Assembly (NCBI RefSeq): GCF_002252665.1
Contig: NZ_NQKZ01000006.1
Span: 1 to 64,000 of the forward strand
DNA from: Synechococcus sp. 8F6
GTDB lineage: Bacteria > Cyanobacteriota > Cyanobacteriia > PCC-6307 > Cyanobiaceae
DNA: 64,000 bases
Direction of reading: 5' to 3'
Position 1 is the first letter of the stretch. The number at the start of each line of letters is the position of its first letter. This document shows positions 36,623 through 47,390 of this stretch, piece by piece. The position numbers and the translations under genes were made by a program. A model generated the notes under the pieces. That model did not search any database. It was not told the DNA's origin and was given only the letters and a program-made list of their open reading frames with translations.

Positions 36623-37900
36623 ATGCTGGGCCAGTGGGGACGGCGAAAAAATCGATTCTTCGCCGGCCGCGGCCGGAAGAAGAGCCCTCTGACCGACGTC
36701 GACCTCATCCTCTGGGGGATCCCCTGGGCCATGGTGGCGCTGGCAGGGATCCTGATCGCCAGCACCCAGCGCCAGGCGGATTACGCCGATTGGTACCAGC
36801 ACTGGGTGACGGCTGCGGTGGGCATGGTGGTGGCCCTGCTGCTAGCGCGGATGCCGCTGGAGCGGCTGATCCCCTGGAAGTGGCCGATCTACGGCGCCAT
36901 GGTGGCCAGCCTGATCGCCGTGCGGATCGTGGGCACCAGCGCTCTGGGCGCCCAGAGCTGGATCAACATCGGTGGCTTCTACGTGCAGCCTTCGGAATTC
37001 GCCAAGGTGGGCGCAATCCTCCTGCTGGCCGGCGTGCTGGCCCGGCATCCGGTGGATCGCCCGGTCGACCTGGTGCGTCCTGTGGGCCTGATCGCCCTCC
37101 CCTGGCTGCTGGTGTTCGTGCAGCCCGACCTGGGCAGCTCCCTGGTGTTTGGAGCCGTGCTGCTGGTGATGCTGTTCTGGGCGGGGATGCCTGGGGCATG
37201 GGTGCTGCTGCTGCTCTCTCCCCTAGTAGCGGCCATCGTGGCAGGCACCCTGCCCTGGCTGCTGCTGGGCTGGATTCCGCTGATGGGCTGGCTGGCCTGG
37301 ACGAGCCTGCCCTGGAAACGGGTGGCCCTGGCCATCAGCCTGGCGGTGCAGGGGGTGTTCGCAGTGGCGGCCCCGTGGCTGTGGGAACACGGCCTACGGC
37401 CGCACCAGCGGGCTCGCCTCACCCTCCTTCTTGATCCTGCCCAGGATCCCCTCGGTGGCGGCTACCACCTGCTGCAGAGCACCGTGGGCATTGGCTCGGG
37501 CCAAATCTGGGGCACTGGGCTGATGCATGGCTCCCTCACCAAACTGCGCTTCATCCCTGAGCAGCACACGGATTTCATCTTCAGCGCCCTCGGCGAGGAA
37601 ACGGGCTTTCTCGGCTCAGTGCTGGTGGTAGCCGGGTTTGTGCTGCTGATGTGGCGGCTGCTGCAGATCGCCGGACGGGCCCGCAGCGACTACGAAGCAC
37701 TGGTGGTGGTAGGAATCGGCGCGATGCTGATGTTCCAGGTGGTGGTCAACATCAACATGACGATCGGACTGGGACCGATCACCGGCATCCCGTTGCCCTG
37801 GCTCAGCTACGGACGCTCCGCCATGCTCGTCAACTTCATCTCCCTTGGCCTGTGTGCCTCCGTGGCACGCCGGGGCCGCATCTCCCAGGGGCGCTGGTGA
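36623..37900 (+). CDS. rodA: RodA, SEDS peptidoglycan glycosyltransferase
   Basis: A 425-residue multi-span membrane protein with about ten helices. Family motifs are SALGAQSWINIGGFYVQPSE near residue 110, the central FVQPDLGSSLVFGAVL, IGSGQIWGTGLMHGSLTKLR, FIPEQHTDFIFSALGEETGF and PLPWLSYGRSAMLVNF. It builds the lateral cell wall in rod-shaped cells. The stop overlaps the GTG of the kinase-like gene (GTGA). Confidence 0.94.
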   Translation: MLGQWGRRKNRFFAGRGRKKSPLTDVDLILWGIPWAMVALAGILIASTQRQADYADWYQHWVTAAVGMVVALLLARMPLERLIPWKWPIYGAMVASLIAVRIVGTSALGAQSWINIGGFYVQPSEFAKVGAILLLAGVLARHPVDRPVDLVRPVGLIALPWLLVFVQPDLGSSLVFGAVLLVMLFWAGMPGAWVLLLLSPLVAAIVAGTLPWLLLGWIPLMGWLAWTSLPWKRVALAISLAVQGVFAVAAPWLWEHGLRPHQRARLTLLLDPAQDPLGGGYHLLQSTVGIGSGQIWGTGLMHGSLTKLRFIPEQHTDFIFSALGEETGFLGSVLVVAGFVLLMWRLLQIAGRARSDYEALVVVGIGAMLMFQVVVNINMTIGLGPITGIPLPWLSYGRSAMLVNFISLGLCASVARRGRISQGRW

Positions 37901-39264
37901 GCCTGGCCGACCTGCGACGCTGCCTGGCCGAGGGCGTGCCGGCCGGTGTCGGCAGCGAAGACACCGTGCGGCGCCAGTGGTGGGCAGCCCTGGCCACCCT
38001 GCAGGAGGACTTCCTGCTGCAGGGCCAGCCCCTCGACGGACTGTGGCTGGCCGCCCCCCTGCCCGCGCTCTACGAACCGGCCCTCTTGCAGCAGCTCCAG
38101 GGCTGGGTGTGGGCCCCGCGCGAGCTCGACGACTTGCTCCCCGGCTCCGCACCCCTGCTACCCGGAGCGGGTAGGGCCGCCAGCACCGGTGGGTTCCAAC
38201 GGCTGGTGCTGGAGGACGACGACGGCACCGATCCGCTGCTGCTGGTGATCACCCCCCAGCTGCAGGTGGCGCTCTGCCTGGATGGCCCGCCTGAAGGCCG
38301 GCGCCTGATCGTTCGCTTCGACCCGGCAGCTCTTTCAGAAGCTCTGCGGCTGATCCACGAACGGCTGCTGGCCCGCGACCCGCAAGCCTCGTCAGCCCTT
38401 CGCAGCGCCCTACAACGGCTGGGCCCCCTGCGCAGCGACGACCAGCTGGGCCTGCGCTTCTGGCCGCGGATGGGCGAACGGCTGGCCGCGATGGCCCCCA
38501 GCCTCACCCTGCAACCCCTGGTGCACGGCGGCACAGCGCGGGATCGCCCCGGCGGCGACACCCCCCGGGCCATCAGCAGCGAACTGGCCCTGCTGGAGGC
38601 CCTCACCCATGAGGTGCGCACGCCGCTGGCCACGATTCGCACCCTGATCCGCTCTTTGCTGCGGCGCGATGATCTCTCGCCTGTGGTGCGCCAGCGCCTG
38701 GAGCAGATCGACGGCGAATGCAGCGAGCAGATTGACCGGTTTGGGTTGATCTTTCTGGCGGCTGAACTGCAGCGGCAACCAGGCGGCGAGGCCACCCTCG
38801 AGAATCACGCCCTCGCCCGCACCGACCTCAGCCAGGTGCTGCGCCAGCACCAGGAGCTGTGGCAACGGCAGCTAGCCCGCCGGGGCCTGGAGCTGGAGCT
38901 GGAGATCGCCGCAGGCCTATCGCCGGTGCTGAGTGATCCGGCCCGCCTGGAAACCACGCTGGGCGGCCTGATCGACCGGTTCAGCCGCGGCCTGCCCAGC
39001 GGCAGCCGCGTGACCGTGAGCCTGCTGCCAGCGGGGTCACGGCTGAAGCTGCAACTCAGCAGCGAGGGCCACCGCCTCGAGGACACCGCCTCCGCAGAGG
39101 ACAGTGAACAGCGGGAGTTGGTGGGGCCGGTGCTGAGCTGGAATCCAGCCACCGGCAGCCTGCAGCTCAGCCGCCAAGCCACCCAGCGGCTGTTCCATCG
39201 CCTCGGCGGCCGCCTGACGGAACGCAGCGGCAGCGGCCTCACCGTGTTCTTTCCCGTGTGCTGA
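37897..39264 (+). CDS. Histidine-kinase-like protein with a degenerate ATP-binding domain
   Basis: A 455-residue protein with no membrane segment. Residues about 225-300 are a clear dimerisation/H-box region: ALLEALTHEVRTPLATIRTL with phospho-acceptor-like His238. The C-terminal 150 residues lie where the HATPase domain belongs, but the N-box (NxxxN), DxGxG and GxGxG motifs are not seen; LETTLGGLIDRFSRGLP stands in the N-box place. The N-terminal 200 residues are an unknown domain. The start is GTG at 37897, overlapping rodA. It may be a pseudokinase or use altered motifs. Confidence 0.75.
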   Translation: MSLADLRRCLAEGVPAGVGSEDTVRRQWWAALATLQEDFLLQGQPLDGLWLAAPLPALYEPALLQQLQGWVWAPRELDDLLPGSAPLLPGAGRAASTGGFQRLVLEDDDGTDPLLLVITPQLQVALCLDGPPEGRRLIVRFDPAALSEALRLIHERLLARDPQASSALRSALQRLGPLRSDDQLGLRFWPRMGERLAAMAPSLTLQPLVHGGTARDRPGGDTPRAISSELALLEALTHEVRTPLATIRTLIRSLLRRDDLSPVVRQRLEQIDGECSEQIDRFGLIFLAAELQRQPGGEATLENHALARTDLSQVLRQHQELWQRQLARRGLELELEIAAGLSPVLSDPARLETTLGGLIDRFSRGLPSGSRVTVSLLPAGSRLKLQLSSEGHRLEDTASAEDSEQRELVGPVLSWNPATGSLQLSRQATQRLFHRLGGRLTERSGSGLTVFFPVC

Positions 39265-39370
39265 AGATCCGACGGGAGGAGCCGTTTGTTGACGGGTGTG
39301 AAGAGTGGAGCAGAAGCCCCGATCCGGTCAAAAACACGGTGCTAGTTTCCGGCTGAAACGTTCGAAAGCC

Positions 39371-39802
39371 ATGGCAGCGACGGTGCTCAGCGGTCAACTC
39401 CCGAAGTACATCGGCAGCACCGGCGGCCTGCTGAACTCTGCTGAAACTGAGGAGAAATACGCCATCACCTGGAGCAGCCCGAAGGAGCAAGTCTTCGAGC
39501 TGCCCACCGGTGGCGCGGCCCACATGAATGAGGGCGAAAACCTGATGTATTTCGCCCGCAAGGAGCAGTGCCTGGCGCTCGGCACCCAACTGCGCACCAA
39601 GTTCAAGCCCCGGATCGAGGACTACAAGATTTACCGGATTTTCCCCGGCGGCGACACCGAGTTCCTGCACCCCAAAGACGGCGTCTTCCCTGAGAAGGTC
39701 AACGAAGGCCGCGCCATGGTGGGTCATAACCCCCGCCGGATCGGTGCCAACCCCAATCCCGCCAACCTCAAGTTCACGGGCAAGAACACCTTCGACGCCT
39801 GA
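39371..39802 (+). CDS. psaD: Photosystem I subunit II
   Basis: The 143-residue stromal PSI subunit that helps dock ferredoxin. It starts [20 protein letters not shown], has [58 protein letters not shown] and ends GKNTFDA, all highly conserved. Its upstream region of 106 bases is separate from the kinase gene. It ends at a strong terminator. Confidence 0.97.
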   Translation: MAATVLSGQLPKYIGSTGGLLNSAETEEKYAITWSSPKEQVFELPTGGAAHMNEGENLMYFARKEQCLALGTQLRTKFKPRIEDYKIYRIFPGGDTEFLHPKDGVFPEKVNEGRAMVGHNPRRIGANPNPANLKFTGKNTFDA

Positions 39803-39828
39803 GCAGCGTCGATCAACCCCCATAAAGG

Positions 39829-39853
39829 CGGGGCCAGGCGCCCCGTTTTTTTT
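39829..39853 (+). terminator. Rho-independent terminator after psaD
   Basis: CGGGGC, loop CAGGC, GCCCCG and eight T. It is 27 bases after the psaD stop and 14 bases before the trpE start. Confidence 0.9.
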
Positions 39854-39866
39854 GCCTGCCCGCCCG

Positions 39867-41420
39867 ATGCCCAGCCCCGATCGCGATGGCCTTGCCCAGC
39901 AGGCGTTCCTCGAGGCGGTGGCGGCTGGCAACAGCTTCATTCCCCTCTGGAAGTGCTGGCCCGCCGACCTGGAAACACCGCTCACCACCTGGCTGAAGGT
40001 GGGCGCCCGCCACGACCACGGCGCACTGCTGGAGTCGGTGGAGGGCGGTGAGCGGATCGGCCGCTGGAGCTTCGTCGTCAGCGACCCCCTCTGGACCCTC
40101 ACCAGCCGCGGGGAGCGCTCGGAGCGCCGCTGGCGCGACGGCCGCTGCGAGCCGTTGCAGGGCAACCCCTTTTCCTTGCTGCGCCAGTGCCTGGAGCCCC
40201 TGACCAGCGCCCCGATCCCCGGCCTGCCGCCGGTGGGGCAATTGTTTGGCTTCTGGGGCTATGAGCTGATCCGCTGGATCGAGCCGAGCGTGCCGGTGCA
40301 CCAGGCCCCGGAGGGTGCTCCACCGGATGGCTGCTGGATGCTGGCCGACAGCTTGCTGGTGTTCGACCAGGTCAAGCGCCAGATCACCGCCGTGGCCTAT
40401 GCCGACCTGAGCAGCGGCCAGGATCCCCAGGCCGCCTACGCCGCCGCCGCCGCCCGCATCGCCGCCCTGGAGGAGCGCATGCATGGGCCCCTGCCGGACT
40501 CCGTCACCCCCCTGCGCTGGCACGATGCCAGCGCCCGTGAAATCGCCAGCGCTCTCACCACCGGCAGCAACGTGGGCCAGGCAGCCTTCGAAGCCGCCGT
40601 GCGCCGTGGGGCAGAGCACATCGATGCGGGCGATGTGTTCCAGCTGGTGCTGAGCCAGCGGCTGGAAACCCGGATCGAGCGCGATCCCTTCGAGCTCTAC
40701 CGCAGCCTGCGGATGGTGAATCCATCGCCCTACATGGCGTTCTTCAACTTCGGCGGCTGGTATCTGATCGGCTCGAGCCCGGAGGTGATGGTGAAGGCCG
40801 AACCCACCGCGAATGGGTCTGTGAAAGCCTCCCTGCGGCCAATCGCCGGCACCCGCCCCCGTGGCGCCGATGAGGCCGAAGATCTAGCCCTGGAGGCCGA
40901 CCTGCTGGCCGATCCCAAGGAACGGGCCGAGCACGTGATGCTGGTGGATCTGGGCCGCAACGACCTGGGCCGGGTCTGCCAGCCCGGCACCGTCCAGGTG
41001 AGCGATCTGATGGTGATCGAGCGCTATTCCCACGTGATGCACATCGTCAGCCAGGTGGAGGGGCTCCTGGCGCAGGGGCAAACGGTGTGGGATCTGCTGA
41101 TGGCCTCCTTCCCGGCCGGAACCGTCAGCGGCGCCCCCAAGATCCGCGCCATGCAGCTGATCCATGCTCTGGAGCCGGATGCCCGCGGCCCCTATTCAGG
41201 GGTGTATGGCGGCGTCGACCTGGCCGGCGCCCTCAACACCGCCATCACCATCCGCACCATGGTGGTTCTGCCCCATCCCGAGGGGGGCTGGCGCGTGCAA
41301 GTGCAAGCCGGCGCCGGCGTGGTGGCCGATTCCAAGCCCGAAGCCGAATACCAGGAAACCCTCAACAAGGCCCGGGGCATGCTGAAGGCCCTGGCCTGTC
41401 TGCTGCCGGCCCAGCCATGA
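39867..41420 (+). CDS. trpE: Anthranilate synthase component I-family protein
   Basis: A 517-residue chorismate-utilising enzyme: GRWSFVVSDPLWTLTSRG near the start, the active region QLVLSQRLETRIERDPFELY, YLIGSSPEVMVKAE, RPIAGTRPRGADEAEDLALE, ERAEHVMLVDLGRNDLGRVC, SFPAGTVSGAPKIRAMQLI and GAGVVADSKPEAEYQET. It makes anthranilate for tryptophan with a TrpG partner not in this window. The start lies just after the psaD terminator; gshA overlaps its stop (ATGA). Confidence 0.93.
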   Translation: MPSPDRDGLAQQAFLEAVAAGNSFIPLWKCWPADLETPLTTWLKVGARHDHGALLESVEGGERIGRWSFVVSDPLWTLTSRGERSERRWRDGRCEPLQGNPFSLLRQCLEPLTSAPIPGLPPVGQLFGFWGYELIRWIEPSVPVHQAPEGAPPDGCWMLADSLLVFDQVKRQITAVAYADLSSGQDPQAAYAAAAARIAALEERMHGPLPDSVTPLRWHDASAREIASALTTGSNVGQAAFEAAVRRGAEHIDAGDVFQLVLSQRLETRIERDPFELYRSLRMVNPSPYMAFFNFGGWYLIGSSPEVMVKAEPTANGSVKASLRPIAGTRPRGADEAEDLALEADLLADPKERAEHVMLVDLGRNDLGRVCQPGTVQVSDLMVIERYSHVMHIVSQVEGLLAQGQTVWDLLMASFPAGTVSGAPKIRAMQLIHALEPDARGPYSGVYGGVDLAGALNTAITIRTMVVLPHPEGGWRVQVQAGAGVVADSKPEAEYQETLNKARGMLKALACLLPAQP

Positions 41421-42607
41421 GCTCGCCTCTTTTGCTGAAGGGTTTTGAAGTGGAGCTGTACACCGGCCGGGCCGACGGCACGGTGGTGGGCTGCTCGGCC
41501 GAGGCGGCGGCGGCCCTGGAGGGCTTCGTGACCGAGCCGGACCACCGCAACCTCGAATACATCACCCCCCCGGATGCCAGCTACACCCGCCAGCTGCAGC
41601 TGCTGCTCGAGCCGCGCCAACGGCTGCGCCACTGGCTGGCCAGCCGCCAGCTCACCCTGCTGCCCGGCAGCACCCTGAGCCTGGGCGACAGCCACCGCTT
41701 CGAGCGCTCCGACCCCTACAACCCTTACCACGGCTACATCGAAACCACCTACGGCACCAAGGTGGTGACCGCCAGCGTGCACATCAACCTGGGGCTGAGC
41801 AGCGCCCCCGAACAGATGGACAGCCTGTTTGCCGGGCTGCGGCTGATGCGCTGCGAGGCGGCCCTGCTGCTGGCCCTCAGTGCCAGCTCACCGTTTCTCG
41901 ATGGGGCCGCCACCGGCGCTCACTCCCAGCGCTGGCTGCAGTTTCCGCTGACGCCCGCGGATGTGCCGCTGTTTGTGGACCACCAGCACTACATCCGCTG
42001 GATGGGGCAGCAACTGGAGCTGGGCACGATGCAGAACGTGCGCCACCTCTGGACGTCGGTGCGGCCCAATGGCGACAACCGGCCCCACGACCTCAACCGG
42101 CTGGAGATCCGCATCTGCGATCTGGTGACCGATCCGCTGGTGCTGCTGGCGATCACGGCCTACGCCGAACTGCGCTTGCAGCAGTTATTGCGCGACCCGA
42201 AGCGCAACGACCCACTGCAAACAAGCCGGCTGAGCCCCGCCCAACTGGCCAAGCTGGCGGATGCCAACGACCGCGCCGCAGCCCGTTCCAGCCTGGAGGC
42301 CACGCTGCATCACTGGCGCGACGGGGCGCCGGTGACCGCCCGCCACTGGCTGCGCGAACACCTGGCGGAGCTGACGCCCCTGGCCGATGAGCTTGGCCTG
42401 AGCGCCGTGCTGGCCCCCCTGCAGAACGTGCTCGACAACGGCAATCAAGCCATGCGCTGGCTGGCGGGTCTGGAGGCCGGCCTCTCCATCGAGGAGCTCC
42501 TCAGCCGGGAGATCCAGGCAATGGCCGACCAGGAAACAGCCCTGCAGGAGGCGACTGGACTGCTGGACGCAACTGGCACAGTCGGAGGGCCGAGTCCTTT
42601 GGGATGA
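41417..42607 (+). CDS. gshA: Glutamate-cysteine ligase, cyanobacterial type
   Basis: A 396-residue enzyme making gamma-glutamylcysteine, the first step of glutathione. It belongs to the cyanobacterial GshA class: [88 protein letters not shown] and [20 protein letters not shown]. It overlaps trpE and ppc by 4 bases each, so the three genes form one tightly packed operon. Confidence 0.92.
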   Translation: MSSPLLLKGFEVELYTGRADGTVVGCSAEAAAALEGFVTEPDHRNLEYITPPDASYTRQLQLLLEPRQRLRHWLASRQLTLLPGSTLSLGDSHRFERSDPYNPYHGYIETTYGTKVVTASVHINLGLSSAPEQMDSLFAGLRLMRCEAALLLALSASSPFLDGAATGAHSQRWLQFPLTPADVPLFVDHQHYIRWMGQQLELGTMQNVRHLWTSVRPNGDNRPHDLNRLEIRICDLVTDPLVLLAITAYAELRLQQLLRDPKRNDPLQTSRLSPAQLAKLADANDRAAARSSLEATLHHWRDGAPVTARHWLREHLAELTPLADELGLSAVLAPLQNVLDNGNQAMRWLAGLEAGLSIEELLSREIQAMADQETALQEATGLLDATGTVGGPSPLG

Positions 42608-45600
42608 TCATGGATCTTCTTGCTGCCGATCCGGCTCCCATGCGGCAGTCCACGCCCACCCCGCCCGCCTCGCAACGGGTCACCCGCCTGCTGGGCGAGC
42701 GACTGGAGCTGGTCGAAGACCTGTGGGAAACCGTGCTGCGCAGCGAATGCCCCCCCGGGCAGGCGGAGCGGCTGCTGCGCCTGAAACACCTCAGCGACCC
42801 CAGTGAAGGGGAAGACAGCACCGGCGGCGATGCCAGCAGCGCGATCGTGCAGCTGATCCGGGAGATGGATCTGGCCGAAGCGATCGCTGCGGCCCGGGCG
42901 TTCTCCCTCTATTTCCAACTGGTCAACATTCTCGAGCAGCACATCGAGGAGGACAGCTACCTCGACAGCCTCAAAAACCAGGACAGCTGCCCCAGCGACC
43001 CCTTCCTGCCGGCCCTGGCGAACCAGACCGACCCCGCCACCTTCCGCCAGCTGTTCGAGCGGCTGCGCAGCCTGAATGTGCCTCCAGCCCAGCTGGAAAA
43101 CCTGCTGCGCACCCTTGATCTGCGGCTGGTGTTCACGGCCCACCCCACCGAGATCGTGCGCCACACGGTGCGGCACAAACAGCGGCGGGTGGCCACCCTC
43201 ATCCAGAAGCTGGAGCAGGGCAGCGGCCTCAACAGCCTGGAGCGCCAGAGCCTGCGGCTGCAGCTGGAGGAGGAGATCCGGCTGTGGTGGCGCACCGACG
43301 AACTGCACCAGTTCAAACCCACGGTGCTCGATGAGGTCGACTACGCCCTGCACTACTTCCAGCAGGTGCTCTTCGATGCCATGCCGCAGCTGCGCGACCG
43401 GATTCGCGCCGCCCTGAAGGTCAGCTACCCGGACGTGGAGCCGCCGCGGGATGCGTTCTGCACCTTCGGTTCCTGGGTCGGTTCCGACCGGGACGGCAAC
43501 CCCTCGGTCACCCCCGACATCACCTGGCGGACCGCCTGCTATCAGCGACAGCTGATGCTGGAGCGCTACATCAAGGCGGTGACGGAGCTGCGCGACCAGC
43601 TCAGCATCTCGATGCAGTGGAGCCAGGTGAGCCCGGCCCTGCTCGAATCGCTGGAGATGGACCGGCTGCGCTTCCCCGAGATCTACGAGGAACGGGCGGC
43701 CCGCTACCGACTCGAGCCCTACCGGCTCAAGCTCAGTTACACCCTGGAGCGGCTGCGGCTGACCCACCAGCGCAACCAGCAGCTGGCCGATGCGGGCTGG
43801 GAATCACCCTGTGACGGCAGTGCCCCGCCGCCGCCGATGGGGGGCAGCTTGACGCCCCCAGCCTCCCAGGAGCTTCACTACAGCACAGTCGATGAGTTTC
43901 GCAACGACCTAGAGCTGATCCAGGACAGCCTCGAAGGCACCGGCCTCAGCTGCGAGTTGCTGCAGCACCTGATCAGCCAGGCCCAGATCTTCGCCTTCTG
44001 CCTGGCCAGCCTCGACATCCGCCAGGAGAGCACCCGCCACAGCGACGCCCTCGACGAACTCAGCCACTACCTGCAGCTGCCCGTGCCCTACGGGGAGATG
44101 GACGAGCAGCAGCGGGTGGAGTGGCTGCTGACGGAGCTGCAGACCCGCCGGCCCCTGCTGCCGCCCGCAGCCCAGTGGAGCGCTGCCGCGGCGGAAACCT
44201 TTGCCGTGTTCCGCATGCTGCAGCGGCTGCAGCAGGAATTCGGCTCCCGCATCTGCCGCACCTATGTGATCTCGATGAGTCACACGGTGTCCGACCTGCT
44301 GGAGGTGCTGCTGCTGGCCAAGGAGGCCGGCCTGGTCGACCCGATGGCCCAGAAAGCCGGCTTGCTGGTGGTGCCGCTGTTTGAAACGGTCGAAGATCTC
44401 CAGGGGGCCCCGGCGGTGATGGGCACCCTGTTCCGCCATCCCTTCTACCGGGCTTTGCTGGCCAGCGATGGCGGCCAGCCCCTGCAGGAAGTGATGCTGG
44501 GCTACTCCGACAGCAACAAGGATTCCGGCTTCCTCTCCAGCAACTGGGAGATCCACAAAGCCCAGATCGCCCTGCAGCGGCTGGCGATCGAGCACGGGAT
44601 CGCCCTGCGCATCTTCCACGGCCGCGGCGGCTCGGTGGGCCGGGGCGGCGGTCCTGCCTACCAGGCGATCCTGGCCCAGCCCAGTGGCACCCTCAGCGGC
44701 CGGATCAAGATCACCGAGCAGGGAGAGGTGCTCGCCTCGAAATACTCCCTACCGGAGCTGGCGCTCTACAACCTGGAGACGGTTACCACCGCCGTGCTGC
44801 AGAACAGCCTGGTGAGCACCCCCGTCGACGACACCCCCAGCTGGAATGACCTGATGGGCCGGCTGGCGGCCCGTTCCCGCGACCACTACCGGGCCCTGGT
44901 GCATGACAATCCCGACCTGGTGGCCTTCTTCCAGCAGGTGACGCCGATCGAAGAGATCAGCAAACTGCAGATCTCCAGCCGCCCGGCCCGCCGCAAAGGT
45001 GGCGCCAAAGACCTCTCAAGCCTGCGGGCCATTCCCTGGGTGTTCGGCTGGACCCAGAGCCGCTTCCTGCTGCCCAGTTGGTTTGGGGTGGGGGCCGCCC
45101 TGCAGGAGGAGCTGCACCAGGACCCCGGCCAGATGGAGCTGCTGCGGTTGCTGTATCAGCGCTGGCCGTTCTTCCGCATGCTGGTCTCCAAGGTCGAGAT
45201 GACCCTCTCCAAGGTTGATCTGGATCTAGCCCACCACTACGTCCAGGTGCTGGGCCGCAGCGAACACCGCGAAGCCTTTGAGCACATCTTCCAGGTGATT
45301 GCAGCCGAATTCGTGCTCACCAGGGATCTGGTGCTGGCGATCACCGGCCACAGCCGGCTCCTGGATGGCGATCCGGCGCTGCAGCTGTCGGTGGATCTGC
45401 GCAACCGCACGATCATTCCCCTGGGCTTCCTGCAGGTGGCCCTGCTGCGGCGGCTACGCGACCAAAACCGCCAACCACCGATGAGCGAAGCGGCCGCCGC
45501 CGCAAGCGACGATGGCCGCACCTACAGCCGCAGCGAACTGCTGAGGGGGGCCCTGCTCACCATCAACGGCATCGCGGCGGGCATGCGCAACACCGGCTAA
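42604..45600 (+). CDS. ppc: Phosphoenolpyruvate carboxylase
   Basis: A 998-residue carboxylase converting PEP and bicarbonate to oxaloacetate. Catalytic His180 is in [37 protein letters not shown] follows near residue 290, [19 protein letters not shown] in the second half, and the glycine-rich loop [19 protein letters not shown] at about 671-689. The C-terminus RNTG-type ending is NTG, as in the family. It begins within the gshA stop; ATGs at 42604 and 42610 are both possible. Confidence 0.97.
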   Translation: MIMDLLAADPAPMRQSTPTPPASQRVTRLLGERLELVEDLWETVLRSECPPGQAERLLRLKHLSDPSEGEDSTGGDASSAIVQLIREMDLAEAIAAARAFSLYFQLVNILEQHIEEDSYLDSLKNQDSCPSDPFLPALANQTDPATFRQLFERLRSLNVPPAQLENLLRTLDLRLVFTAHPTEIVRHTVRHKQRRVATLIQKLEQGSGLNSLERQSLRLQLEEEIRLWWRTDELHQFKPTVLDEVDYALHYFQQVLFDAMPQLRDRIRAALKVSYPDVEPPRDAFCTFGSWVGSDRDGNPSVTPDITWRTACYQRQLMLERYIKAVTELRDQLSISMQWSQVSPALLESLEMDRLRFPEIYEERAARYRLEPYRLKLSYTLERLRLTHQRNQQLADAGWESPCDGSAPPPPMGGSLTPPASQELHYSTVDEFRNDLELIQDSLEGTGLSCELLQHLISQAQIFAFCLASLDIRQESTRHSDALDELSHYLQLPVPYGEMDEQQRVEWLLTELQTRRPLLPPAAQWSAAAAETFAVFRMLQRLQQEFGSRICRTYVISMSHTVSDLLEVLLLAKEAGLVDPMAQKAGLLVVPLFETVEDLQGAPAVMGTLFRHPFYRALLASDGGQPLQEVMLGYSDSNKDSGFLSSNWEIHKAQIALQRLAIEHGIALRIFHGRGGSVGRGGGPAYQAILAQPSGTLSGRIKITEQGEVLASKYSLPELALYNLETVTTAVLQNSLVSTPVDDTPSWNDLMGRLAARSRDHYRALVHDNPDLVAFFQQVTPIEEISKLQISSRPARRKGGAKDLSSLRAIPWVFGWTQSRFLLPSWFGVGAALQEELHQDPGQMELLRLLYQRWPFFRMLVSKVEMTLSKVDLDLAHHYVQVLGRSEHREAFEHIFQVIAAEFVLTRDLVLAITGHSRLLDGDPALQLSVDLRNRTIIPLGFLQVALLRRLRDQNRQPPMSEAAAAASDDGRTYSRSELLRGALLTINGIAAGMRNTG

Positions 45601-45620
45601 ACCCAGCTCTGGACTCCCTC

Positions 45621-46079
45621 TTGATCCCCTTCCGCAGCCAGCCCCCAGCCCCACGTCTGCGGGAGGGCTATCGCCTGCTGGCCGAAGGGGCGCCCAGCCC
45701 TGAATCCCTCAACCGACTCCTGGTGGCTAGTGGCGATCAGCCGCGCCCGGCCGAGCGCTGGCAGCGGGTGCTGGAGTGCAGCCTCTGGCACCTGGCCGTA
45801 GCCGCCCCCGATGGGCAGCTGGTGGGCTTCGTGCGGGCCACCAGTGATCTGGCCCTCAACGCCAACCTCTGGGACCTCTGTGCCGATCCAGCCGATCCTG
45901 GCCAGAGCGAGATCCTGGCGGTGCTGGTGCATGGCGCCCTAGGACGGCTGCGCCGGGAGCTGGCGGGGTGCAGCATTTCCCTCTCGGCACCACCGGAAGC
46001 CCTCACGGCACTGGAGCGCTATGGCTTTGCCGTGGATCCCGGAGGGATCCGGGCGATGGGCCTCATCTTGAAGGCCTGA
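45621..46079 (+). CDS. GNAT-family acetyltransferase-like protein
   Basis: A 152-residue protein with a GNAT outline: LREGYRLLAEGAPSPESLNR, WHLAVAAPDGQLVGFVRATS (strands 2-4), LWDLCADPADPGQSEILAVL (strand 4 and helix) and ALTALERYGFAVDPGGI near the end. The start is uncertain: TTG at 45621 is the first option, 20 bases after ppc. Substrate unknown. Ends 7 bases before the 3' end of tRNA-Arg on the other strand. Confidence 0.65.
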   Translation: MIPFRSQPPAPRLREGYRLLAEGAPSPESLNRLLVASGDQPRPAERWQRVLECSLWHLAVAAPDGQLVGFVRATSDLALNANLWDLCADPADPGQSEILAVLVHGALGRLRRELAGCSISLSAPPEALTALERYGFAVDPGGIRAMGLILKA

Positions 46080-46086
46080 TTGCAAA

Positions 46087-46160
46087 CGAGCATGGAGGGA
46101 CTTGAACCCCCGACCCTCAGAACCGGAATCTGATGCTCTATCCAACTGAGCTACATGCCC
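46087..46160 (-). tRNA. tRNA-Arg (CCG)
   Basis: On the minus strand the gene begins GGGCATGTAGCTCAGTTGGA. The anticodon loop TTCCGGT gives CCG (reads CGG). The T-arm has GGTTCAAGTCC and the acceptor pairs GGGCATG with CATGCTC (one G-U). Discriminator G. CCA is not encoded. Confidence 0.93.
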
Positions 46161-46209
46161 AAGGCCGAACCTCGGTGGGCTTACCTTAACCGCTCACCGC
46201 GTCTGACCC

Positions 46210-47337
46210 ATCCGGCTGCACCGCCTGGAGCTGCTGCGTTTTCGCAATATCAGTCGACTGGAGCTGGCCCTGGAAGCTCCCCGGCTGCTGGTGATTGGTG
46301 CCAACGGCGAGGGCAAATCCAATCTGCTCGAGGCTGTGGAGTTGCTGGGTTGCCTGCGCTCCCACCGCACCGGCAGCGACCGCGACCTGATCCAGCACGG
46401 GGAGTCGAGCAGCCAGGTGCGAGCCGCCACCGGCAACGGTGATCTGCTGCAGCTCCACCTGCGCCGCAGCGGCGGGCGCACCGCCCAGCGCAATGGCAAG
46501 GTGCTGGAGCGTCAGCTCGACCTGCTGGGCTCCCTGCGCTGCGTGGGCTTCAGTGCCCTCGACCTGGAGCTGGTGCGCGGTGAACCGGCCGGTCGCCGCC
46601 AGTGGCTGGACCGGGTGGTGCTGCAACTGGAGCCTGTCTATGGCGATCTGCTGAGCCGCTATGGCCGGCTGCTGCGCCAACGCAGCCAGCTGCTGCGGCG
46701 CAGCCTGGGCGGCGGCACGCTGCAGGCCCTGCTCGACACCTTCGATCTGCAGATGGCCGTGATCGGCACCCGCCTGCACCGGCGCCGCTTCAGGGCCATT
46801 CAGCGCCTGGAGCCCCTGGCCGCCGCCTGGCAGCAACGGCTGAGCGGCGGTCGCGAACAGCTGCAGCTGCACTACCAGAGCGGCACCGCGCTCAGCGGCG
46901 AGGACGCGGAAGAGCCCTGGCGCCAGGCCCTGCTCGAGCAATTGCAGCAGCAGCGCAGCGAGGAGCTGCGTCTGGGCCAGTGCACGGTGGGCCCCCACCG
47001 CGACGAACTGGGGCTGAGCCTGGCGGACCAGCCGGCGCGCCGCTACGGCTCGGCAGGCCAGCAGCGCACCCTGGTGCTGGCCCTCAAGCTGGCCGAACTA
47101 GAACTGGTGGGCACGGTGCTGGGGGAGCCCCCCCTGCTGCTGCTCGACGATGTGCTGGCCGAACTCGATCCGGTGCGGCAACAACTGCTGCTGGAGGCCG
47201 TGGGCGAGGGCCACCAGTGTCTGGTGAGCGCCACCCACCTGGGGGCCTTTAGCGGCGGCTGGCAGGCCCAGAGTCAGGTGGTGCAGATGCGCGCCGGGTT
47301 GCTCGAAGGGGGCGGAGAGATTGCAGCAGAGCCCTAG
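46210..47337 (+). CDS. recF: DNA repair/recombination protein RecF, with unusual start
   Basis: A protein of about 375 residues of the RecF/SMC-like ATPase family: [18 protein letters not shown] at the N-terminus, Walker [62 protein letters not shown] (signature) and [12 protein letters not shown] (Walker B). The frame opens after TGA at 46204-46206 and has no ATG, GTG or TTG before GTG at 46291, which would leave only two residues before Walker A. Family alignment wants a start near ATC 46210 or CTG 46216. Either a rare start codon, or a sequence error, explains this. Confidence 0.88.
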   Translation: MRLHRLELLRFRNISRLELALEAPRLLVIGANGEGKSNLLEAVELLGCLRSHRTGSDRDLIQHGESSSQVRAATGNGDLLQLHLRRSGGRTAQRNGKVLERQLDLLGSLRCVGFSALDLELVRGEPAGRRQWLDRVVLQLEPVYGDLLSRYGRLLRQRSQLLRRSLGGGTLQALLDTFDLQMAVIGTRLHRRRFRAIQRLEPLAAAWQQRLSGGREQLQLHYQSGTALSGEDAEEPWRQALLEQLQQQRSEELRLGQCTVGPHRDELGLSLADQPARRYGSAGQQRTLVLALKLAELELVGTVLGEPPLLLLDDVLAELDPVRQQLLLEAVGEGHQCLVSATHLGAFSGGWQAQSQVVQMRAGLLEGGGEIAAEP

Positions 47338-47390
47338 GCACTTTCACCGGTCCCACCACGTATGGTGGTCGACTTGTCCGGTCGGATTCG

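Noticed and set aside
47353-47368. Regulatory hairpin before speD
   Set aside because: Only six base pairs; reported in the gene note but too weak for a separate claim.
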